Positions 21,213-26,590 of a stretch of 26,590 nucleotides of DNA are shown in pieces. The position numbers were made by a program, and so were the translations under genes. Source of the stretch: Pleurotus ostreatus/Saccharomyces cerevisiae fusant (lineage: Eukaryota > Opisthokonta). Under the pieces are notes generated by a model. That model ran no database searches, was not told the DNA's origin, and was given only the letters and a program-made list of their open reading frames with translations. Every line of letters starts with the position of its first letter. The stretch's first letter is position 1. The stretch lies in contig JAMQCK010000354.1 of NCBI GenBank assembly GCA_024196135.1, positions 1-26,590 on the forward strand, given 5' to 3'.

Positions 21213-21472
21213 CGCTGACTAAGCGAAGCCGACGCGTGCGCAGGCAGCGCATCAATTGCCGCGTCGGTGGCGGGGCGCGCGAGGCGCGGGCGTGCGGCGC
21301 GATCACCCGCCCGGCGAGCCCGGGGGGTCGCCTGCCGCATAAGGCGGTCGCCGGCGACGTCCCGGCAGCTCGCCGGGGGCCGTGGCTGTGCAGGCGGGAC
21401 ATACCCGCAGATTTTCAAAAGATCTGCGGACATATGTCGGGTACTTTTTAAAAAGCTTTACTTCCTCAGCTG
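21213..21472 (-). repeat. Right terminal inverted repeat of the copy C insertion
   Basis: Reverse complement of 18393-18649, with an extra aat and scattered substitutions. It ends at ...cttcctcagctg and is followed at once by the duplicated gcggaac. Confidence 0.88.
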
Positions 21473-21479
21473 GCGGAAC
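21473..21479. repeat. Right target-site duplication gcggaac
   Basis: Exact match to 18386-18392. The codons after it encode RYVGDSWTWTI, the continuation of copy C exon 3, which aligns with RYIGDSQTWTI of copy B. Confidence 0.85.
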
Positions 21480-22304
21480 GATACGTCGGAGATTCTTGGA
21501 CGTGGACCATTGACCTGAATACTGAGTAAGTCCCTTCTATTCTCCGCTGGCAAGACAGGCTCATTCATGGCCCTCAGTGTTCGATGCTACGAGGACCTCA
21601 TTCTCTTTAATTCGTGGGAGATGACGTGGAACAAGACCCTCCGAGGCGTCTACACGAAACCTAGCATCTATCGCTTTCCCAGCGACAGTCGCTGCCTTTG
21701 CTGTCCAGGTCGCATATTCGCCAACGTGAACCTGCGCCGGTACTTCGACGAGAGGATCACTTCTCGGTTCTCGCCACGGTAGTTGTCTCTATATCGAACG
21801 ATTATCATCTCTTACCGTATCTGCAGACACCATGGCAAACACCTTTTGCGCGTCGCGCTCAAAACCGGATCTCACTCGCTCTTCTGGGTCGATCCGCCCG
21901 CATCGGCCGACGTGTGGTTCATGAAGGACGCCGTGTTCAGGCTGTCCCGCTTTCCACCCCCGCCTTCCACGGCAGCGTATCCTTACAAAAGCGAAGCGAC
22001 GCGTGACGATTCACGACGCCTCATTGTTCCCCAGAGCGGCATGGGCATAGGACCACGCTCGGTACGACCTTTTCCAGGTGCTCGGGACGGGACTCACGCT
22101 TACAGAAAGTTTGCTCCCCCATCCGCGCGCGCTCCATACGCCGAGGCATCGGAAAATGAAGAGGACGACGAATACGACATTCTATGTCTCGGAATGTCGT
22201 TCAAGCCGATCCCGGGACTCTTCGCACGACCCGACGCGCCCAAGCGGCGCATTCCTCAGGTACCATTATGCCGCAATGTTTTACCGCTGGATTTCATTCG
22301 CTGA

Positions 22305-22715
22305 TTTGCGCCCGTTCACAAGGCACCAGCCAGTAAGAGGCTGCGCATCGATGCGCACCATTAGCAAGCACTCGCTCAACTGTACCATTAGCAGCGCCGT
22401 TATCGACTATGTGATTCATTCAAGTCTGGATGAAGATGCGTGCTGGAAGCAAGATCCTCGCGAACGGCACATAAGAGCTAGCTCAGTTGCTCCCGCCCCG
22501 GCGGAAGTAGCGCGAGGACAAATGAACTAATGCGTCTTTTGGGGCACGGATACAAACTTTCATATAATCGACGGTGGCTGGAAGGGCAGTGGTATCCGTA
22601 CCCCCGCTGAAAGAACACAAAGACCTGCAACTGCCTCCAGCCGTGTACACTTATCCTTCCCCGCGCGTCCGCCCAGTGCTGCTCACAATCCTTCAGCACT
22701 TATCACTCGGCGGTT
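22305..22715. other. Spacer between copies C and D
   Basis: This stretch should contain the 3' UTR of copy C and the promoter of copy D. An ORF crosses 22574-22807, but the paralogue comparison shows that its middle is an intron of copy D. I see no separate gene. Confidence 0.45.
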
Positions 22716-23523
22716 ATGATTATGTAATGTGCGCCGCCTGCTTGCGGTCCTCAACTGATCACCTTAAAGCCCAGATACGTGCGACGATCCATTGTGCTCG
22801 TCATTAGCACTAGGCGACCTCGCTCGGCTGGCGGCAGTATGCCGAGACACGATGGACACCGTCTCGCGATATTGCTCGACGACGTTCACAATCCATCGCT
22901 GTTTAGGATGCTTCTTCAACGCCAACGCGGTGGACATCATTTTAGACATTATGGAACGCACGTCGACAGTGATTTCGGGCGACGCAGCACTTCAATTCTT
23001 CTCCCGTGAAACACTCGACGACCCCGTTCTCGATCTCTATACAGAATATCGTCATCGCCACACCGTCGTTCGCTGTCTTGTTGCCCTTGGTTTCCTCTTT
23101 CAACCACGAATGTCCCAGCCATCGCGTATCGAGGACGCCCTCCATGAACTGTCGATCAACAGAGTTAAGGACGACTACGTGAACCGCATAGGAGGCGTCC
23201 GCGACGTGTTATCTTTCGCTCAAGCGTCTGCTTCAGAAGCGCGCATACGCATTATGATCGTCTCCGAATGCGCTATCGATGCTATCTTATCCCAACCACT
23301 GAGTACGTCAGAGGATGCATCTTGCACATTGTCAACTCACGCGAATTCAGCAATACAACTTAACATTATAACCTTTCAAGCCGCGTACTCGCTTTACCCG
23401 AGGACGGCGTTCGTGGATAAGATCGTCCTGCCCTTGGCACCTCTGGCGGAACCCATGATGCATCACCTACCTATAGCACAATGCACTTTGTTGCATCCTT
23501 TGACTATAATCTACAAGCTATAA
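22716..23523 (+). pseudogene. Copy D: truncated F-box / degenerate nucleotidyltransferase-like gene
   Basis: Exons: 22716-22723 (ATGATTAT), 22770-23302, 23351 onward. The join gives MII-PDTCDDPLCSSLALGDL, closely matching MIL-PDTCDDLLC of copy C, and the next intron is again phase 1. The nucleotidyltransferase-like motif is degraded: SGDAALQFF...DPVLDLYTEYRH, so the GS and the first Asp of DLDLY are lost. The family block reads LNIITFQAAYSLYPRTAFVDK. Shortly after (about 23425-23440) similarity to A-C ends and the frame closes at 23523, about 237 aa. Counterparts of the YVGD, FNSW and DPPAS exons are missing from the window. The long-TIR element starting nearby probably split it, and the lost exons would then lie beyond the right edge. 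Confidence 0.68.
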
Positions 23524-23534
23524 ACTATAGGCCG

Positions 23535-23556
23535 TGTTGCATCGTCTGATGCAACA
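23535..23556. repeat. Hairpin, 9-bp stem, near the left tip of the second element
   Basis: TGTTGCATC at 23535-23543 pairs perfectly with GATGCAACA at 23548-23556 around the loop GTCT. It lies close to where copy D similarity is lost and could be at or near the transposon end. Confidence 0.55.
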
Positions 23557-23589
23557 GCCTGCTACGAAAACCGCTACGCTACTGGCCTC

Positions 23590-23603
23590 TCGGCCAATGC
23601 CGA
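23590..23603. repeat. Hairpin motif TCGGC-CAAT-GCCGA, copy 1
   Basis: First of three near-identical 14-bp inverted motifs in the left arm. The others, at 23883-23896 and 23983-23996, have loops AAAT and GATT. Only the loop changes. The set may be binding sites for the element's transposase; this is inference. Confidence 0.6.
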
Positions 23604-23728
23604 GCCGGCTATCGCCGTCGTCGTTGCCGCAACCCCCGCCGTCGACGCGCACGATGCGCTCGCCGTCGTCGTCCCGCCGCCCGCTCCCCGACGTGCAGCA
23701 CGTGCTGCCCGCCTCCCGACCCGACACT

Positions 23729-24069
23729 TCCCACGCCCTTCCCGCCGCGTCGTCCCGCCCTCCGCCGCCCCGACAGGCGCGCTCGTCGCGTTCCCACGGC
23801 CCGCTCGCCGCGCCACCGCACGTCCAGCCCCACGCTCACCGTCCCACGTGTACCCGCGAGCTCGCCGCTCGCATTCGCGATTTCGGCAAATGCCGAAACC
23901 GCGCCGAACGCGGTCCACGCCGCGGGCTCGCGCGTCCTGCCCGCTCCCCCCGTACGCGCGCTCGCCGTCGGGCTGCGCGCCCTCGGCGATTGCCGAGGAC
24001 GCCAGCTCGCCCATCGGATAGCGTCGCGTTCGCCCGGCTGCGGTATGCGCCATGAGCTGCTCGCGCGCC
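23729..24069 (+). repeat. Left TIR of the second element (part with visible partner)
   Basis: It matches the reverse complement of 26250-26590 almost base for base; one difference is catgagc against cgtgagc near the inner end. It contains two TCGGC-N4-GCCGA hairpins at 23883-23896 and 23983-23996. A third at 23590-23603 lies in the outer part whose partner is beyond the window. Confidence 0.88.
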
Positions 24070-24300
24070 AGCCCACCGTGCCGCGAAAAGCAGCTGCTGC
24101 TCGCGTGATGCACCGCGTCGCGCGTAGGCACTGGCGCGCGTGACATCGCCGAGCAGCGCCCATTCGTCGCAAGGGCGACTACAGCAGACCCACCCTCGCA
24201 CCGCACGACGCGACGTCCGCAGTGGCGACACGTCACGTGACGTGCCACGTAGGTGACGACGTGGCTGGAAGCAGGCGACGCGAAGGAGGGATGAGGGGAC

Positions 24301-24333
24301 GGCGGGATGGCGGCGGGATGGCGGCGGGATGGC
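24301..24333. repeat. Tandem repeat, 3 x ggcgggatggc
   Basis: Three perfect copies of an 11-bp unit in the GC-rich arm inside the second element. Confidence 0.8.
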
Positions 24334-24600
24334 CTAGGCGAGGTAGGGTGGGCGACAGGGCGCGCGGGCAGGGACGGGTGATGCCCCGTTGCTGATCATG
24401 GGCGCAGGTGTGCTTGAGGGCGCGAGGGGGGCGAGACGGAGGCAGGAGGGGCGCCCGCCGACGTGGTATGCGAGGGAGAGGAAGGAAAGGGTACGGATGG
24501 GAGTGGGGCGCCGTCCCGGATGGAGAGTGGTGGTGGTGGACGAGAAGAAGGCTGCGCAGCGGCGCGGCCGATTTTTTCCGGCTCTTGCACGTGACCCCGG

Positions 24601-24625
24601 AAGTCCGGCTCGACGAGCCGGACTT
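24601..24625. repeat. Perfect 12-bp inverted repeat with 1-nt centre
   Basis: AAGTCCGGCTCG at 24601-24612 is followed by one A and then its exact reverse complement at 24614-24625. This is the strongest small palindrome in the interior and marks the change from the GC-rich arm to the AT-richer centre. Confidence 0.75.
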
Positions 24626-26249
24626 CATCGCCGCTCTCACTAGTAGTCGGTGTTCGTGGCTATCTAATCACGCCCCCCACCGTCTGATGGATAATGGAGA
24701 GTGGGGGGATGCTCTGATGGAGCCCTCAGTAGTATACACACCTTGTACAAACTAAATGGCATGTATAAAGGTCTCAAAACTCATATATCGCTCCTTCTGC
24801 GCCTTCTTAGATCACCCTGATCTGGGGAAGCACCTGAAGCTTCTTAAAATCGCTAAGCTATATGTCCTACAGCTACTGAACCTTCACCACCTTCGCCCAA
24901 AACCTACTGGCGAGTGGAGAATGTACGTCGACGCGCTGCGCTGGGCCGGGCCGAGCTCCGGCTCGTGCTCGTCGTTGAGCACGACGACGTATAGAGCTTC
25001 ACTGGCAAAGTTCGCCGTCTGCATCTTAGCATAGTCGTGTAGAGCGCTATAAAAAACGGGCTACTATGGGCTTAAACTGCCACAATGGTGCATAAAATGA
25101 AACAGAAATATCGAAATCGTCGGGAGCAACGAGCTTTCAAGTACGTTCTGCAATTGCAGGGCTGTCTAGCAAGCATATAACAACAATCGAGCCATCTAAT
25201 TGCTCTCCACATCCAGTACAAGTCTGAGTATCCTAGACTACCCTTTACCTTGTATAGTGGTGCGATTGAAAGGCCCTTTCAAGCGCGTTCGTACTCCAAA
25301 TATGGGCAATCTTGTTGAGGAGGGCCGCCTGGAAATCAGAACATGGTTCGAGTTCGGGTGTATGTCACGCATCCCCTGCTTATCTGTAGCGCGTATGAGG
25401 TATATGTAGTAGGTATGTATATATGGATAAGCTTTTGAGATATCCGAGGGCTGCGATGTCTGTATATCGCGCCCTTAATGTTGATCTCCTTCTCCTTACT
25501 GACCTATTAGATCAGAAATCATATCATTGACATCGTATTTCCATAGAAAAGTATATACCAAAGTACAGAGTATATATACACATAGCATACCTTAGTTCCT
25601 TGCAATACAAAAGCCTTACCGACGCCAGAGAGGGGGAGAGAAGCCGGTGGCGCGGGTAAGGCGACGCGTCGCCGGAGTTTGCCGGGCACGTGATCGCGCG
25701 GAGCAAATTTCCTTCCGCAGCCGATCCTCGCCCTTGACCCTCGACTGCCACCATCCCCACCTAGCCCAGCGGGTTGAGTGCCGAGCACTCGCCCCGCCTC
25801 TTCCTCTGCCCCTCCTCCCCTCTCCTTCCTCACGACCGCCATCCGCTCCGCCACGCCGCCACGTCATCGCCTACGCCCAACGACGCCAGCGCTATGGTCT
25901 TCGCGCCGACCAACCGCCCTCTCGAGAGCCACCATCCGGCTGCCGAACGCGACGCGTACATGGCGTGTGCTTAACCAGCACCGCCCCCAATACCCCTCCC
26001 CTCCCATCGCGCTCGACATGCACGGGTATTGCCGCTCACACCGCCACGTGGTCGCCGAGGCAACCACGTCGTGCTCGCATGTCGCCGTCGTCGCCATGGC
26101 GACGATGGTGAGTGTTGCATGTTCCACGCTGCGCGTGCGCCTATGAGGCGTCTGATGCGCTAATAATCGTGGAGTGCATGCTGCACAGCTGAGGCGCACG
26201 TCATAGCGGCAGCTGTAACGTGGCGAATCGGCGCGATGCGCCCAGTACG

Positions 26250-26590
26250 CGCGCGCGAGCAGCTCACGGCGCATACCGCAGCCGGGCGAACGCGACGCTA
26301 TCCGATGGGCGAGCTGGCGTCCTCGGCAATCGCCGAGGGCGCGCAGCCCGACGGCGAGCGCGCGTACGGGGGGAGCGGGCAGGACGCGCGAGCCCGCGGC
26401 GTGGACCGCGTTCGGCGCGGTTTCGGCATTTGCCGAAATCGCGAATGCGAGCGGCGAGCTCGCGGGTACACGTGGGACGGTGAGCGTGGGGCTGGACGTG
26501 CGGTGGCGCGGCGAGCGGGCCGTGGGAACGCGACGAGCGCGCCTGTCGGGGCGGCGGAGGGCGGGACGACGCGGCGGGAAGGGCGTGGGA
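26250..26590 (-). repeat. Right TIR of the second element, cut by the window edge
   Basis: Reverse complement of 23729-24069, including the hairpin motifs at 26323-26336 and 26423-26436. The window ends inside it, so neither its outer tip nor the target duplication can be seen. Confidence 0.88.

Larger units (their letters stand above)
18393..21472. mobile_element. 3080-bp long-TIR DNA element, non-autonomous, inserted in copy C
   Basis: TIRs of about 257-260 bp and a 7-bp target duplication mark a cut-and-paste DNA transposon. Inside I find no transposase: the ORFs at 19000-19831 on both strands are low-complexity Arg/Ala/Pro-rich translations of GC-rich DNA with no motif. The middle (about 19850-20250) is AT-richer, flanked by GC-rich arms. 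The element therefore depends on a transposase elsewhere. A 7-bp duplication does not fit the usual values for hAT (8), Mutator (9), CACTA (3) or Tc1 (2), so I do not assign a superfamily. Confidence 0.85.
17543..22304 (+). pseudogene. Copy C: F-box / nucleotidyltransferase-like gene split by a TIR element
   Basis: Exons: 17543-17550, 17600-18135, 18189-18392 resumed at 21480-21525, 21578-21778, 21827-22304. With one copy of the 7-bp duplication kept, they sum to 1473 nt (490 aa). Exon 1 is just ATGATACT, giving MIL joined to PDTCDDLLC. The F-box-like segment is about aa 4-28. The nucleotidyltransferase-like motif is intact: G73-S74...D89-L-D91-L-Y. Then come the family block MNAITFRSAYSFFPRST, ARGW, YVGDSWTWTIDL, LFNSW, GRIFANVNL and FWVDPPAS, and a Pro/acidic C-terminal tail. 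As the sequence stands, translation enters the element and stops at 18442 (about 265 aa), losing everything after ARGW and a short linker. No other break is seen, so the insertion appears recent. Phases 2, 1, 2, 2 match copy B. Confidence 0.78.
24070..26249. other. Interior of the second long-TIR element
   Basis: No protein domain is recognisable on either strand. It holds an 11-bp tandem repeat at 24301-24333, a 25-bp inverted repeat at 24601-24625, an AT-richer block at about 24640-25620 between GC-rich arms, and the 14-bp palindrome GGCGACGCGTCGCC at 25660-25673. Confidence 0.5.
23527..26590. mobile_element. Second long-TIR DNA element, right end outside the window
   Basis: Positions 23729-24069 return as their reverse complement at 26250-26590 (x pairs with 50319-x), so a very long terminal inverted repeat surrounds about 2.2 kb. 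The outer part of the right TIR is cut off by the window edge; about 200 more bases would be expected. The left tip is set at 23527 only because host-gene similarity is lost shortly before it and a strong hairpin starts at 23535; it is uncertain by about 100 bases. The interior has no recognisable transposase; its ORFs are Arg/Pro-rich translations of GC-rich DNA. It differs in sequence from the element in copy C. Confidence 0.72.

Noticed and set aside
22574..22807. 77-aa ORF with a leucine-rich F-box-like stretch before copy D
   Set aside because: Comparison with copies B and C places an intron at 22724-22769 within it, and its reading frame does not join exon 2.
23443..23452. 10-mer ctggcggaac in copy D, identical to the right junction of the copy C insertion
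   Set aside because: There is no matching TIR next to it, and a chance or gene-family match is adequate; it is not evidence of an excision footprint.
23574..24248. Overlapping ORFs of 173, 224 and 187 aa in the left TIR of the second element
   Set aside because: They are low-complexity translations of a GC-rich TIR. The same peptide appears again at 26220-26483 only because the TIR is repeated.

Overview
The window looks like nuclear DNA of a filamentous basidiomycete, probably an Agaricomycete of the wood-decay polypore kind. The host genes carry many introns of about 47-58 nt with gtacgt/gtgagt-type donors, some have first exons of 8-11 nt, the DNA is GC-rich, and a Helitron and long-TIR elements are present. 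There are no bacterial-style operons, and I saw no rRNA, tRNA or CRISPR array. I built the exon models by hand and tested them by reading-frame arithmetic and by comparing paralogues with each other.

Layout. (1) 343-3978 (+): an unrecognised gene of 23 exons, predicted 838 aa, with a disordered, basic/acidic N-terminal half and a globular C-terminal half. Twenty of its 22 introns are phase 2. (2) Four members of one family are scattered through the window, called here A (4222-6078, +), B (7766-6336, -), C (17543-22304, +) and D (22716-23523, +, incomplete). Each has an N-terminal F-box-like motif followed by a domain resembling a nucleotidyltransferase (G[GS]S...DLDLY) and a conserved MN-x-(I/L)-T...AYSLYPR-T block. 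Intron positions and phases are shared. The catalytic-looking residues are kept in A and C and degraded in B and D. (3) 8309-17044 (+): one uninterrupted 2911-codon ORF of an autonomous Helitron, with a Helitron-type Rep (HUH plus two tyrosines), a PIF1-like helicase, and a C-terminal domain that looks like a ubiquitin-specific protease. It lies between the divergently oriented copies B and C. (4) 18393-21472: a 3080-bp element with TIRs of about 257 bp, inserted in exon 3 of copy C and flanked by a 7-bp duplication (gcggaac). Conceptual removal restores the frame exactly and gives a 490-aa, five-exon copy C. (5) About 23527 to beyond the right edge: a second, unrelated element with long TIRs (at least 341 bp visible). 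It adjoins the broken end of copy D and carries repeated TCGGC-N4-GCCGA hairpins.

Taken together, this is a small, partly inverted cluster of a fungal F-box/nucleotidyltransferase-like family being broken up by three different mobile elements. No biochemical function can be assigned to the family from sequence alone. The points most worth checking are the protease-like tail of the Helitron, the precise TIR insertion in copy C, and the uniform phase-2 exon structure of the first gene.
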